Shown: piece by piece, positions 16,811 through 25,562 of the stretch
Position numbering within the stretch: the first letter of the stretch is position 1
How the letters are laid out: every line of letters starts with the position of its first letter
Assembly: GCF_014280435.1 (NCBI RefSeq)
Contig: NZ_CP060388.1
Coordinates: forward strand, 930,001 to 994,000
Direction of reading: 5' to 3'
DNA: 64,000 nt
DNA from: Sphingobium sp. KCTC 72723
GTDB taxonomy: Bacteria; Pseudomonadota; Alphaproteobacteria; Sphingomonadales; Sphingomonadaceae
Translations under genes and position numbers: made by a program
Notes under the pieces: model-generated
The model's database searches: none
Seen by the model: only the letters and a program-made list of their open reading frames with translations
Told to the model about the DNA's origin: nothing

Positions 16811-17289
16811 TAGAATTGCACCTCCGCATTGTGGGCGGACGGCATGTAGAGATATGGCTCAATCTGGCGGCGAACGTGCTTTGGCAATTCGTCCGGCGTG
16901 CTGGCGTAATACATGACCATAGAGTCACCCAGCATACGCTGCATGATTGCGGGGCCGCCGCCTGGGCCGCCGGAAGCGAGAAGGTGGATAGCGAGGTCAA
17001 CGGTCGCCCCGACAACAGACGGAACGATGTCGACAGCCAGGGGATAGCCCAGCACTGCGCGCGATGGAACGCGCGGCCATGCCAACGGCTGAGTGGGTGC
17101 AAGCTTGCGGCCCTGCCAACGCATGTTGTCGAGGATTGCAGTTGCCGTGATGATCGCCTTCGCGCGGGTGGCGTCGTTTGCAGCGTGCCAAGGCGCAGCG
17201 AACAATCGGGAAGTCGCAACCTCATTGGCCTGGGCAAGCGTGGTGTAACTATTGGTTCCGACGATCAACGCCGGTGCGGTGTCGGTCAT
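16810..17289 (-). CDS. phage connector-like protein with DnaT-like fold
   Basis: 159 residues with the pattern SYTTLAQANEVATSRLF, WHAANDATRAKAIITATAILD, MRWQGRK and QPLAWPRV, characteristic of the phage family annotated 'DnaT-like ssDNA-binding' that is in fact found at head-tail connector positions. Located after the small joining protein (4-nt overlap) and before the MuF-like gene. Its role as head-completion adaptor is inferred from position and family. Confidence 0.8.
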   Translation of the reverse strand: MTDTAPALIVGTNSYTTLAQANEVATSRLFAAPWHAANDATRAKAIITATAILDNMRWQGRKLAPTQPLAWPRVPSRAVLGYPLAVDIVPSVVGATVDLAIHLLASGGPGGGPAIMQRMLGDSMVMYYASTPDELPKHVRRQIEPYLYMPSAHNAEVQF

Positions 17290-17606
17290 GACAGATAGAC
17301 TTTCGTGATGGTGTCGGCGCCAGTGCTGCGATGCTCAACCCGGACGGCTTTCAGGGTTTCGCCGTTGGGAAGCGTGAAGGTATCGCCAACACCGGCGGCA
17401 CGGGGATGATTGAGAAGCCATATTGTTGCGGCCGCATCGCTGGCTTTTTCGCGGGATGCGGGGCCGACAATGCGGCCGGGAGAGTATGTGACGCGGGCAG
17501 CATGGATCGTGCTGCCCGCTTTGGTTTCGGTGCCTGTGATGTTGCGCGCCGGGGGCAGCCAATGCTCCACAGTATCAGTCATCAAAGATCGAACATCGGA
17601 CAGCAT
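17286..17606 (-). CDS. small head-tail joining / head closure protein
   Basis: 106 residues beginning MLSDVRSLMTDTVEHW from ATG 17606; the later ATG in MTDTVEHW is a possible alternative, and neither has a strong ribosome-binding site. The core has the beta-rich style of small head closure proteins (GSTIHAARVTYSPGR, GDTFTLPNGETLKAVRVEHR, ITKVYLS). It overlaps the next connector gene by 4 nt and lies after the capsid gene, the normal position for head-tail joining proteins. Confidence 0.65.
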   Translation of the reverse strand: MLSDVRSLMTDTVEHWLPPARNITGTETKAGSTIHAARVTYSPGRIVGPASREKASDAAATIWLLNHPRAAGVGDTFTLPNGETLKAVRVEHRSTGADTITKVYLS

Positions 17607-17740
17607 ACGGAAAACCTGAGTGTTAAATGAGTGCCGGTCGCGTTCGCCCAGGATAGGGAGACATGACGAACCACCGGCTTTCGGGGTTATTTTGCGCAGC
17701 CACTCACCGAATTGGCCGCCCCGCAAGCGGGCCTCTGCTT

Positions 17741-17758
17741 CCCCGTGCAAGCACGGGG
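17741..17758. repeat. hairpin downstream of the capsid gene
   Basis: CCCCGTGC-AA-GCACGGGG, an 8-bp perfect stem between the capsid gene and the joining protein gene. No T-run follows. It may lower readthrough so that the capsid is made in excess over minor proteins. The rest of 17607-17769 shows no gene. Confidence 0.55.
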
Positions 17759-17769
17759 CGCTGAATCTG

Positions 17770-18669
17770 TTAGGCCAGTTTCACGCCCTTCAACCGGGCC
17801 GCGCACTTGGGATGCTCCAACACAATCGTGCTGTAGTGTTCTACCCGCGTGCGGAATGCCGGTTTGGACTGAAGTTCGCCCAGGTCACGAACGCTAATCG
17901 GGGCCGACTGCGCGCCGAACATGGCACCGGGACCGAACGATACCGCATAAATAGAAGCGGTGTTGTTCGCTGTCCCTTGGGTTTCATCGAAGCCCAAAAT
18001 TGCGTTGCCTTCATTGTCATCTTCGATGATGCCGAACGGAACGCCGTAATACATATCGACTTCGCGCCCCAGGTCATCCTTGGCGATGGTCAAAGCGTTA
18101 AGGCTGCGAGCCATCTGCCGGATGGTCTGCCGCATTTTTTTGTTCATCAGCAGCAGCGTGGGCGAGCCGTTGACGGCGTCCACAAGGTCATCAAGCATCT
18201 GCATGGTCAGCACCGCGCCGTTCGTGCCTGCGGTGATGACCTGATTGCCGGTGAGGCGCGTATTCAGGCCATCGAACTCCTTGGGGTTCGTCGTGCTATC
18301 GCCATCGAACACCGTTTTGAGGTGCGAAAGGGAAAGCGCCTTGACCTTCATAGCGTCGTGGATGGCGCGGGTGTCGTTCGCGCTGGTTGCCCAGGCGATC
18401 AGCGCGGCGTCAACGTCCAGGTCGCCGCCGATGATTTTCAGCGGGTCGGAAAGCTGATTGATGACGCCGGTGCTGTCGTCATAGGATTCATTGATCCCAC
18501 GGAAGGCGATCCCCGGCAGCGTCTGCTCGCGGTTATAGACATATGCCGCACCTGCAATGTTCTGATATGGCATATACTGCATGATAGCATTGGTGCTGGC
18601 GAAAATTTCGACCACGCCGGACTGCAATGCGTCGGGATTGAGTTTGGCCCATTCGGTTTGGGTCAGCAT
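17770..18669 (-). CDS. phage major capsid protein
   Basis: 299 residues with features of the HK97-fold capsids: an N-terminal alpha/beta region with SGVVEIFASTNAIMQYMPY, then SYDDSTGVINQLSDPLKIIGG, the spine-helix region, and a C-terminal P/A-domain pattern MYYGVPFGIIEDDNEG followed by SIYAVSFGPGAMFGAQ. No protease gene or N-terminal delta domain is evident; instead a separate scaffold gene precedes it. It lies between scaffold and connector genes, in standard phage order. Confidence 0.9.
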   Translation of the reverse strand: MLTQTEWAKLNPDALQSGVVEIFASTNAIMQYMPYQNIAGAAYVYNREQTLPGIAFRGINESYDDSTGVINQLSDPLKIIGGDLDVDAALIAWATSANDTRAIHDAMKVKALSLSHLKTVFDGDSTTNPKEFDGLNTRLTGNQVITAGTNGAVLTMQMLDDLVDAVNGSPTLLLMNKKMRQTIRQMARSLNALTIAKDDLGREVDMYYGVPFGIIEDDNEGNAILGFDETQGTANNTASIYAVSFGPGAMFGAQSAPISVRDLGELQSKPAFRTRVEHYSTIVLEHPKCAARLKGVKLA

Positions 18670-18699
18670 TTTCAGATTTCCTCTAATTTTTTCTACGCG

Positions 18700-19014
18700 T
18701 TATTTGCTGTAACCAGCCGCAAGCCGCGCATAGACCGGCATGGACGTGGTATCGGTAGCCCTGGGCGTGATGGCAGGCTTTGCGCCGCCATCAGTGGGCA
18801 GCACGACAGGCTTGTCGAAAGCGCCGGTAGCCTTTGCCTGATTGAACCAGGCAATTTGATCGGCAGGCGACAGGCTTACAGGGATAAGCCCGCGCAGATG
18901 GTCGGGAACACCGGCCAAGACCGTTTTAGCAGTATCGGCAAGCTGCGCCTTGATTGCGGCAAGTTCATCGCCGCTTGTGTCGGTTTGTGTGCCGGAAGGC
19001 GTTTCGTCGCTCAT
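18700..19014 (-). CDS. phage scaffold-like protein
   Basis: 104 residues, acidic and low in aromatic residues at the N-terminus (MSDETPSGTQTDTSGDELAA), with a short helical part and a disordered Pro/Thr-rich end (KPAITPRATDTT). GAGGATAAC directly precedes ATG 19014, a good ribosome-binding site. Size, composition and position between portal and capsid genes point to the scaffolding protein. No sequence motif proves it. Confidence 0.7.
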   Translation of the reverse strand: MSDETPSGTQTDTSGDELAAIKAQLADTAKTVLAGVPDHLRGLIPVSLSPADQIAWFNQAKATGAFDKPVVLPTDGGAKPAITPRATDTTSMPVYARLAAGYSK

Positions 19015-19028
19015 GTTATCCTCACGAA

Positions 19029-20330
19029 TTAAAGGGGTATGGCCAGTTGCGCGGACTCGTCGCGACGGCGTTGAAGTTCTTGGAAAGCGGTCTGTCGGTC
19101 TGGGAAGCCATCGGGATTGGCGGCCATGAGGGCATCGACTGGCGACCAAATGCCCAGGTCAGTTTTGGCTTGCGCGTTCGTCAATTGTTCCGTTTCCGAA
19201 AGCTGATCTTGCTGTTCAGCAAAATCGACGCCTACAGACGCATCGTCGGGGATAGTGCCGGGGGCGTGGGCATTGACCACGGTCTTCACGACATGAAACA
19301 GGCGGGCTTCCATGGCGCGCGCTTGGGCAATCTGATCCTGCCGAACCTCTTTCAGGTCCAAGCGGCCCGCGTGCTTGGCGCTACCAGACTCCGCAACCTT
19401 GGACAGGTCGAATAGGTCAGCGCCAACGCCGTAGGTTGCAGCCATTTCGCGCAGCACAAATTCAATCGCCGACAGGATCGAGCCGATAGGGGCGTTAGGT
19501 GCAGCAAAGCCAAACTGGCCATTGGCAGGCAGAGCCACAACACGGTCGGGGCCGAATTGCAGGACTTCGTTGGCACTTATGCCAGAAGCCCAGGCTTGCC
19601 CGTGTGCTTGATGCTCAACTGCACGCCAAAGGTTCGCTAGGCCAACATTCACCGCGTCCTGGGCAGCGTAAAGGTCCGCGCCGCCGGGCAACCAGAATTG
19701 ATCGTCAGGCAAACGGTCAAACCAGGGGACGAAAGGCAAGATACCATAAGGATTGCCGTTATCAGGATTCCCTGGGATGGCCTTAGCAGCGCCGCGATAA
19801 TCAAGCCTGCGAAAGCCGGTCGGCGTCCAATCTGCATATGTCGTATCTTCGACCCTATCGCCGGGGTAGGTCACAATGATCCGGCCAGGACGTTCGGGGT
19901 TGGTATAGATCACGTCCAGCGTGTTGGGCGTATGGACGTTCAGGGTGGGCGTGCCGGATTCCTCATCCCAACCAACTTGCAGCGCAACAGTTTTGCACAC
20001 CTCAAGGTAGCGGCTTGCCTTTTTCAGCACCGCGTCGGCGTTCATCGCCCGATAGAGTGTGTCACCCGTAGATTGATCGAAGCCGTTGAAAACGCGGCGG
20101 GGTGGCAAGCGGTAGGTGCTGGCACGCTTGTCAACGATCGCGCGAACAAGATTGACGCTGAATATCCGAAACTGGTCTGGGCGGCTGAAACGCCGTGCAA
20201 TCAAGTGGTAGGCGTCATCGTGGCTATTGTCCCAATAGTATCGCAGACGCCGCGCGCAATCATCTTTTCGTTGACGCGAAGAAGATGCTAATTTAACAAC
20301 ATCAGATGAAGATGAAAGAAACTTAATCAC
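19029..20330 (-). CDS. phage portal protein
   Basis: 433 residues from a GTG start at 20330. Portal-like features in the SPP1 gp6 style: an N-terminal helical region (RLRYYWDNSHDDAYHLI), then SVNLVRAIVDKRASTYRLPP, a wing with beta strands (PTLNVHTPNTLDVIYTNPE) and GILPFVPWFDRLPDDQFWLPGG followed by LYAAQDAVN, which is the clip/stem pattern. The C-terminal tail ends in a long helix. It lies 65 nt downstream of the large terminase gene. DNA enters and leaves the capsid through the ring it forms. Confidence 0.92.
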   Translation of the reverse strand: MIKFLSSSSDVVKLASSSRQRKDDCARRLRYYWDNSHDDAYHLIARRFSRPDQFRIFSVNLVRAIVDKRASTYRLPPRRVFNGFDQSTGDTLYRAMNADAVLKKASRYLEVCKTVALQVGWDEESGTPTLNVHTPNTLDVIYTNPERPGRIIVTYPGDRVEDTTYADWTPTGFRRLDYRGAAKAIPGNPDNGNPYGILPFVPWFDRLPDDQFWLPGGADLYAAQDAVNVGLANLWRAVEHQAHGQAWASGISANEVLQFGPDRVVALPANGQFGFAAPNAPIGSILSAIEFVLREMAATYGVGADLFDLSKVAESGSAKHAGRLDLKEVRQDQIAQARAMEARLFHVVKTVVNAHAPGTIPDDASVGVDFAEQQDQLSETEQLTNAQAKTDLGIWSPVDALMAANPDGFPDRQTAFQELQRRRDESAQLAIPL

Positions 20331-20395
20331 AAATTCTCACAGCATTAAAGCACGTTGGCAGTATAGCCTATATTTACAATAATTGGAAATGTATT

Positions 20396-22081
20396 TTATC
20401 TTGGTAGAGTGTGCGCACCGATATTTTTGATTTTGCTTTCGATGAATGCTGGTAGTTCAATGATATTGAGCGGACCGCGTTCGCGGTATGCTGAATACAA
20501 TTTGCGCACTTCCACCATTGATCGGCAGCCATCGGCGCATGGTGGGATGATACCGCCGCCATTAAGCGCGCAGTGTGCGATGCTCGCTCCCCTGCCATTG
20601 CAATGGATTCCCTCAATTTCGTAGGCGCAAAGGGTAACAGTCCGAAGGCTGTAAACCGCCCAGGCTAGGGCATGGACATAATCATCATGCGCGCCGCGTG
20701 GGTGCGTGAATTTCGGAACTGCGGCCAACCCGTCCGTGGCCTTGCCATCCTCCACCACCTCAAAAATCGCCATTTCAGCCAGCAAATCTTTGAATGCCGG
20801 ATGGATATGCAACCGCCCTTCCGCTGCGGCCTGATATAGCGCGGTGAATGCAGCGTATTTCGTGGCGCGTGAAGGGTGGATGACTTCCGACCCGCCGCCG
20901 TAGGGTTGCGCAGCACACCAGTCGGCAACGTCCTGCGCGCCGTAGCTCTCCAGCGTAACGCGCGACATGCCGTAAGCATGGTGATAGGTTTCAAACCGCT
21001 TTTTGATGCCGCCCAATCGGCCCAGGAACACCGTGTCGGCATCCATGACGAATATATGCTCCTCATCGTCTAGGACGATCTTGGCAATGCAAGCCGTCAC
21101 CGTGGCATCACCATGGCGCGAGCCGCCAAAGGCGCGATCTAATCCTGCCCCCACGGCAAACGCCGACCCCGCTGCTAAAGCCTTCACGTCGAGCGGATAC
21201 TCCTCGGTGCAGGAGTCCAGCACAGATTTTGGGAACAGGGCGTTAGCGGCATCACCCCAGCGGTTAAGATGCAGAAGGGCGAACTTATGGGGCAACATCT
21301 GCCGCGACAACGAACGTAGCTTATTAGGCGCGATCCAGGGCGGCGATTGGCGACAGGCTTCGTCTAAATCAGCATATTCGATATGGGCAAATGCTATCGA
21401 CGTGTCAGGGTCGGTAGGATGATTGGCGCTCTGCCAGAGTTCCCACAATTTGGATGATCGCGGCGCGACCGTGGAATCAATGATGAGCAGCGAGCCATTG
21501 GTATCGAGCAGCGAACCGGCAAGCGCTTCGTAAACATCATCACCGCCATTTCTCGCCGCGTGGATTTCGGAAATCTGGGCAGCGGTTAGTTTCATACCCC
21601 ACAGGGCAGCGGGATTGCTCGAATAGGCTTGGATCACACTGCCCGTTGAAGGCATTTCGATCCGGTCGGCACCGATCTTGACCGTGCCTGCCGCGACAAG
21701 CCTCTTGAGCAGTGGCGTGTTCTCAAACGCCTGCCTGATTGTCCTGAATGCCGTTGACGCTACTTGCTTTTCGGAGTTTGCCAGGACCGCGATATTCTCG
21801 GACGGACGCGACATGAAGCGCCACGCTATGAGCATCGCCGCAAGGACCGTTTTGCCGTGTCGCCTAGGGAAACTAAACACCGCGACCGACACGTCTGGAT
21901 TGTCCAGCGCCTTGGCCACCTCTGCGCGGATGCGATCATCCAACACGAACGGGATATAGCCCCCGCTGCCAGATGGCACGCGCGGCTGAACATCGGCCAA
22001 GAACTGGAAAAAGCCCTCGGAGCCTTCGCGCCAGGACGAAATGGATGCGGCAAGATTTGATACAGGCGAATGGCGCGACAA
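20396..22081 (-). CDS. phage terminase large subunit
   Basis: 561-residue DNA-packaging motor. The ATPase domain has the modified Walker A SFPRRHGKTVLAA near residue 70-82, then AVLANSEKQVASTAFRTIRQ and the Walker B-like SLLIIDSTVAP. The RNase H-like nuclease domain shows GAGLDRAFGG, HIFVMDADTVFLG and the C-terminal HDDYVHALAWAVYS with paired acidic residues. The protein is complete. No convincing small terminase precedes it; upstream 22082-22934 holds no gene. Confidence 0.94.
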   Translation of the reverse strand: MSRHSPVSNLAASISSWREGSEGFFQFLADVQPRVPSGSGGYIPFVLDDRIRAEVAKALDNPDVSVAVFSFPRRHGKTVLAAMLIAWRFMSRPSENIAVLANSEKQVASTAFRTIRQAFENTPLLKRLVAAGTVKIGADRIEMPSTGSVIQAYSSNPAALWGMKLTAAQISEIHAARNGGDDVYEALAGSLLDTNGSLLIIDSTVAPRSSKLWELWQSANHPTDPDTSIAFAHIEYADLDEACRQSPPWIAPNKLRSLSRQMLPHKFALLHLNRWGDAANALFPKSVLDSCTEEYPLDVKALAAGSAFAVGAGLDRAFGGSRHGDATVTACIAKIVLDDEEHIFVMDADTVFLGRLGGIKKRFETYHHAYGMSRVTLESYGAQDVADWCAAQPYGGGSEVIHPSRATKYAAFTALYQAAAEGRLHIHPAFKDLLAEMAIFEVVEDGKATDGLAAVPKFTHPRGAHDDYVHALAWAVYSLRTVTLCAYEIEGIHCNGRGASIAHCALNGGGIIPPCADGCRSMVEVRKLYSAYRERGPLNIIELPAFIESKIKNIGAHTLPR

Positions 22082-22934
22082 AGGTAATACCAGCGAGAGA
22101 TTGGGGACGCCGCTTGTTCAGCAGGATCAGCCTAATCGCACCCGGCTTGGGAGGCCCATTTCGGACTGGGCCACAGGTGGCCCTTAGTAATCGCTGCCCG
22201 ATGCCGCTACGCGGCTAGTGGCCCATTGTGAGCGCGCTAACGTGATCGCCTCAAACGCCGTGCGGTATAACTCGCCGGACGCTGGCAGATTTTAGCCTCC
22301 ATCTGCGAAGGAGGGGTTTACGGTCACCAAGACCACGCCGACGATGATAACAGCTTTGGAACAGAAAGTGAATAGCCTTCTGCTTGGTCAGCGCTCAAAG
22401 ACCACCCGCAAACCTCCCCACCGGCGCGTTTCAGTTGCAACGTCGAACCCCCTAGCGCGTGCTCGCGTATACGTGTGCGTGCATTATGCGCTCGCGTATA
22501 CGCGTATGCGTGCGCGCCGCGCGTCTTAAACCTAACAATAATATATAAGATTCTTAGATTCATATTTTGAATCAGATTCATACTCATTGAATTGGTTATC
22601 TTCACTTCGTTCAGATAACCGAGCGACGCTTCGCATCGCTCTTTTTTGTCAAAGGTCAATAATGCTGACCTATATCGTTTGAAGCGAAACCAGACACCAG
22701 CGGAGTGCAGAAACCGACCGGAGTTAAAAACCTGCGGGGTGGGGCTTCCGCATGGGCAAGCCGGTTTTGGCAAGCTAAGGGGGCCGCGTGGTGATATTTT
22801 GGCATCGGTGTGCCTAAATAGCCTCTATTTTGCCCGTAGAGGCACCGCACAGCGCGAAAACTTGCCTCACCTAACACACACAGCCAAACATACGCGGCGG
22901 CGCTCTAGACCCGGTTTACGGGCAATTAGGATTT
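22082..22934. other. non-coding segment (853 nt) between terminase and integrase
   Basis: No open frame here has a good start or plausible composition. It contains an inverted repeat GGCCCA (22153-22158) / TGGGCC (22167-22172), an about 60-bp alternating purine-pyrimidine tract (22455-22523) that repeats GCTCGCGTATACG twice (22461-22473, 22490-22502), an AT-rich stretch (22525-22592), and a plus-strand terminator (22621-22647). It is a candidate for the packaging start, replication origin or regulatory region of the element. Confidence 0.6.
22594..22647 (+). terminator. tandem hairpins ending in a Rho-independent terminator
   Basis: First hairpin GGTTATCT (22594-22601)/AGATAACC (22613-22620), second GAGCGA (22621-22626)/TCGCTC (22636-22641) followed by TTTTTT. 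It reads on the plus strand, where no gene was recognised immediately upstream, so it may end a small RNA or insulate the integrase. Confidence 0.7.
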
Positions 22935-24665
22935 TCAGGCTTGAACGATCAAATGACTGAAATCTACGCCATCAAACCGCACTGCTTCCATCCAACCGCT
23001 GAACATCGAAACGGTGCCTTGGCTCAACTGGCCATAGCCACTTGTCGTCGTCTTTTGGTTGTGACCGAGGCAAACCTCAATCTGATCGTCGAGAAGTTCG
23101 GCTTCGCTACGCAAGCGATCAGCAAGCGTATGGCGGAAACTATGAGAGCCAAAGCCGTCGTTGCCATCCTTTATGTCAACATCAGTCAAATATTCACGCC
23201 ACCATCGCGACGGCGTGGCACCGATATGACCGCGCGAATTTGCCTCAAGTTCGGGGAAAAGCGGCGCGGCCAAATTGTTGCCCATCTGTTCCATCATGCG
23301 CGCATGGAACGCTAGGAAGCCGATGCGCTCCAACATGGGATGGACTGCCGCCGGGCGGCTTTTGCGGTTCTTGGTCGCCAAGCCTTCACTGTCATCGTGG
23401 CAGATATGGATAAACCAGACGCCGCGATCCTGCCGAACGTCGCCGACACGAAGCTGGGCTATTTCACCGATACGCGCGCCGGAAAACATGCAGATAAGCG
23501 GTATCCATTTCCGCCAATCATCAGCTTGTTGGTTGCCCTTCAAATGCTCACGGCCTTCACCAAGGAAACCAGTGAACAGCGGCGAATGGAGCATCTTGTT
23601 TAATTGCTCGGTCGAGAACGGCGGGCGGCGGTTCTTGCCCTTTACCTTATCATAGAACAAGCCCGCACAGGGATTGCTCAAGCCTGCCCAAGCTGGTTGC
23701 CTGGCTAACCAGGCATACAGGGGCGATATCGTGCTGAGCGCGTTGTTAATGGACGTGAACGCCGTTTGAGGCAGTCCCAATTCGCGCGCCCGCTTGGCAG
23801 CCTCTCGCATGGGCAAATGTTTCAGTTGCTTGTTGCTCATCCATTTGGGCGGCAGATCGCGCTTGGTGTCCCGAAAGGCGGCAACCTCAACCGGGGTGAT
23901 GCTGCGAATGGAACGGTCAGCACCGACAAATTCGGCGAACTGTTGGATCGTTTTCCGATTTTGCGTAGCGGTATCGAGGTTCTTTTCCCCTTTCGCCATG
24001 GCTTCTGTCGCCCAACGCTCGAACAACTCAAGCAAAGTTTCACCGGGGGCAGCCTTGTCAGATGCGTGCTTACGGACGCGGGAAACCAGTTTGCTATCTG
24101 TTTCCGCTTCAAGGTCACCGCTTAACCGCTCCTTTGCTACCCTGCTTGCCGCAACCTGGGCGACGGCAAGGCGTTCGCATAATGTCGCGTAGCCTGGGCT
24201 ATCGGTCGGCAGATCGAAGCCCATCGCCTCAATCGCCGCGTCCGCAAGCCCCCGCACTGGGCCAAACTCGCCGGTGATTGTATTGAGCGCGTGCGCTTCC
24301 ACGTTAAATTGGGTGCGGCGGAGATGGCGACGATAGGCGGCAGCATCCCCGCTTGCCAATGACCTGCGCCGATCATCCTCATATGCAAGAATGCTGTCAT
24401 ATCCCACGGCGACCGCCGCCGATTCGATATCGTTGATTGAGGGCACGCGCAGCGTTGGCAAGAGCAGCCCCCATTTTACATCAAGTTGGTTGGCGTGGTG
24501 TCGCGCCAATGCCTTCGCCTGTTCCCGATCCGTGGTCCCTAAGCTGAACTGGACAAGCTTCTGTCCCTCCATCTCATGCAATCGCTTTGGCACCGCGCGA
24601 CTGAACCAGAAGCAATCAGTGTTCGGACGTTCCCAAAGGTAGGGTGTTTTGCGGGATGATTTCAT
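22935..24665 (-). CDS. tyrosine recombinase / integrase
   Basis: 576 residues from ATG 24665 (ATG 24677 is also possible). The N-terminal part (TPYLWERPNTDCFWFSRAVP) is the arm-binding type found in large alphaproteobacterial integrases. A core-binding region (TLLELFERWATEAMAKGE) follows. The catalytic residues are visible: Arg in SGARIGEIAQLRVGD, His-x-x-Arg in HSFRHTLADRLR, the LGH motif and the tyrosine in GYGQL. It lies directly inside attR and should catalyse insertion at tRNA-Pro. No excisionase gene is recognised nearby. Confidence 0.95.
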   Translation of the reverse strand: MKSSRKTPYLWERPNTDCFWFSRAVPKRLHEMEGQKLVQFSLGTTDREQAKALARHHANQLDVKWGLLLPTLRVPSINDIESAAVAVGYDSILAYEDDRRRSLASGDAAAYRRHLRRTQFNVEAHALNTITGEFGPVRGLADAAIEAMGFDLPTDSPGYATLCERLAVAQVAASRVAKERLSGDLEAETDSKLVSRVRKHASDKAAPGETLLELFERWATEAMAKGEKNLDTATQNRKTIQQFAEFVGADRSIRSITPVEVAAFRDTKRDLPPKWMSNKQLKHLPMREAAKRARELGLPQTAFTSINNALSTISPLYAWLARQPAWAGLSNPCAGLFYDKVKGKNRRPPFSTEQLNKMLHSPLFTGFLGEGREHLKGNQQADDWRKWIPLICMFSGARIGEIAQLRVGDVRQDRGVWFIHICHDDSEGLATKNRKSRPAAVHPMLERIGFLAFHARMMEQMGNNLAAPLFPELEANSRGHIGATPSRWWREYLTDVDIKDGNDGFGSHSFRHTLADRLRSEAELLDDQIEVCLGHNQKTTTSGYGQLSQGTVSMFSGWMEAVRFDGVDFSHLIVQA

Positions 24666-24691
24666 GACGAAAACCATACCCTAAATGGGTC

Positions 24692-24727
24692 GAAATTGAC
24701 AGCGAAATTGACAGTGAAATTGACTTA
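24692..24727 (+). repeat. right arm-type integrase repeats (3 x 12 bp)
   Basis: Three consecutive units GAAATTGACAGC, GAAATTGACAGT and GAAATTGACTTA directly upstream of the integrase start, matching those at 9880-9915. They could also serve in autoregulation of the integrase. Confidence 0.82.
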
Positions 24728-24798
24728 GGAGAACAAAAAAGGACGTAATATCAACGACTCAGCAGAAATCCTTAGTCAAGAGATTTAGGCAATTCTGC

Positions 24799-24815
24799 TC
24801 CTGTCTCCCCGACCA
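24799..24815 (+). repeat. attR core
   Basis: TCCTGTCTCCCCGACCA, an exact copy of the tRNA-Pro 3' end at 9814-9830. It lies 6 nt beyond the gspO stop, so before integration tRNA-Pro and gspO ended next to each other. Confidence 0.92.
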
Positions 24816-24821
24816 CTTCCT

Positions 24822-25562
24822 TCAAATGATGCGCACCACAGCCATCCATCCCGGCACCGCCGCCAGCGCCAGGAACGTGCCGAGCGGTACACGCGCCATC
24901 CGGTCCCTGACCCGGCCCGTCACCAGCATGACGATCAACCCCGCAACTGCCGCAATCAGCAAGATGAACGGCAGCGCCTGCCACCCGCACCACGCCCCAA
25001 GCGCGCCCAGCAACTTCGCGTCGCCCAGCCCCAGCCCGTCACGCCCGCGCAGCGCACGATAGCCGATCGCAATCGCCAGCAACGCGCCATAACCCACCGC
25101 CGCCCCGACGATCCGGTCGATCAGCACGACATCGGTCGCCCACATGCCCAACGTCAGGCCTAGAAAGGCCAGCGGCAGAGTCAGCGCATCGGGCAACCAG
25201 AAATGGCGCCAGTCCAGCACTGCCAGCGTCAGCAGCATCCAGCCCAGCACCGCCCATCCGATCCCGCCCAGATCGGGCATCCCCCCGATCGCCAGCGCGC
25301 CGATCAGTGCGCAACCCGCTTCCACCCGGCCATGCAGCGGGTCGATCGCCGCGCCGCAGGTCCGGCATCGGCCGCGCTGCACTAGCGCGCTGAACAAAGG
25401 GATGAGGGCGCGCGCACCCAGCACCCGCCCGCATCCGTCACAGGCGGACCGGCCCCGCGCCACACCGCGCCCCTGTGGCCAGCGCAGGATCAGCGTAGCG
25501 AGAAAACTGCCCAGAATCGCGCCCGCAACCCCGCCGAGCAGCACCATCACAGGCTGAATCAC
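24822..25562 (-). CDS. gspO: prepilin peptidase (T2SS GspO/PilD type)
   Basis: 246-residue inner-membrane aspartic protease that removes the leader from GspG-K pseudopilins and methylates the new N-terminus. The zinc-binding cysteines CDGCG and CRTCG lie near residues 42 and 67. The catalytic aspartates are in VLDWRHFWLPD and GLGLGDAKLLGALG (GxGD type). About six to eight membrane segments are visible. It starts at GTG 25562, overlapping the gspN stop (GTGA). It is the last gene of the gsp operon and its 3' end abuts attR. Confidence 0.93.
   Translation of the reverse strand: MIQPVMVLLGGVAGAILGSFLATLILRWPQGRGVARGRSACDGCGRVLGARALIPLFSALVQRGRCRTCGAAIDPLHGRVEAGCALIGALAIGGMPDLGGIGWAVLGWMLLTLAVLDWRHFWLPDALTLPLAFLGLTLGMWATDVVLIDRIVGAAVGYGALLAIAIGYRALRGRDGLGLGDAKLLGALGAWCGWQALPFILLIAAVAGLIVMLVTGRVRDRMARVPLGTFLALAAVPGWMAVVRII

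Noticed and set aside
22324..22773. 149-codon minus-strand frame between terminase and integrase
   Set aside because: It runs through the alternating purine-pyrimidine tract, hairpins and the AT-rich stretch; there is no good start and no domain.
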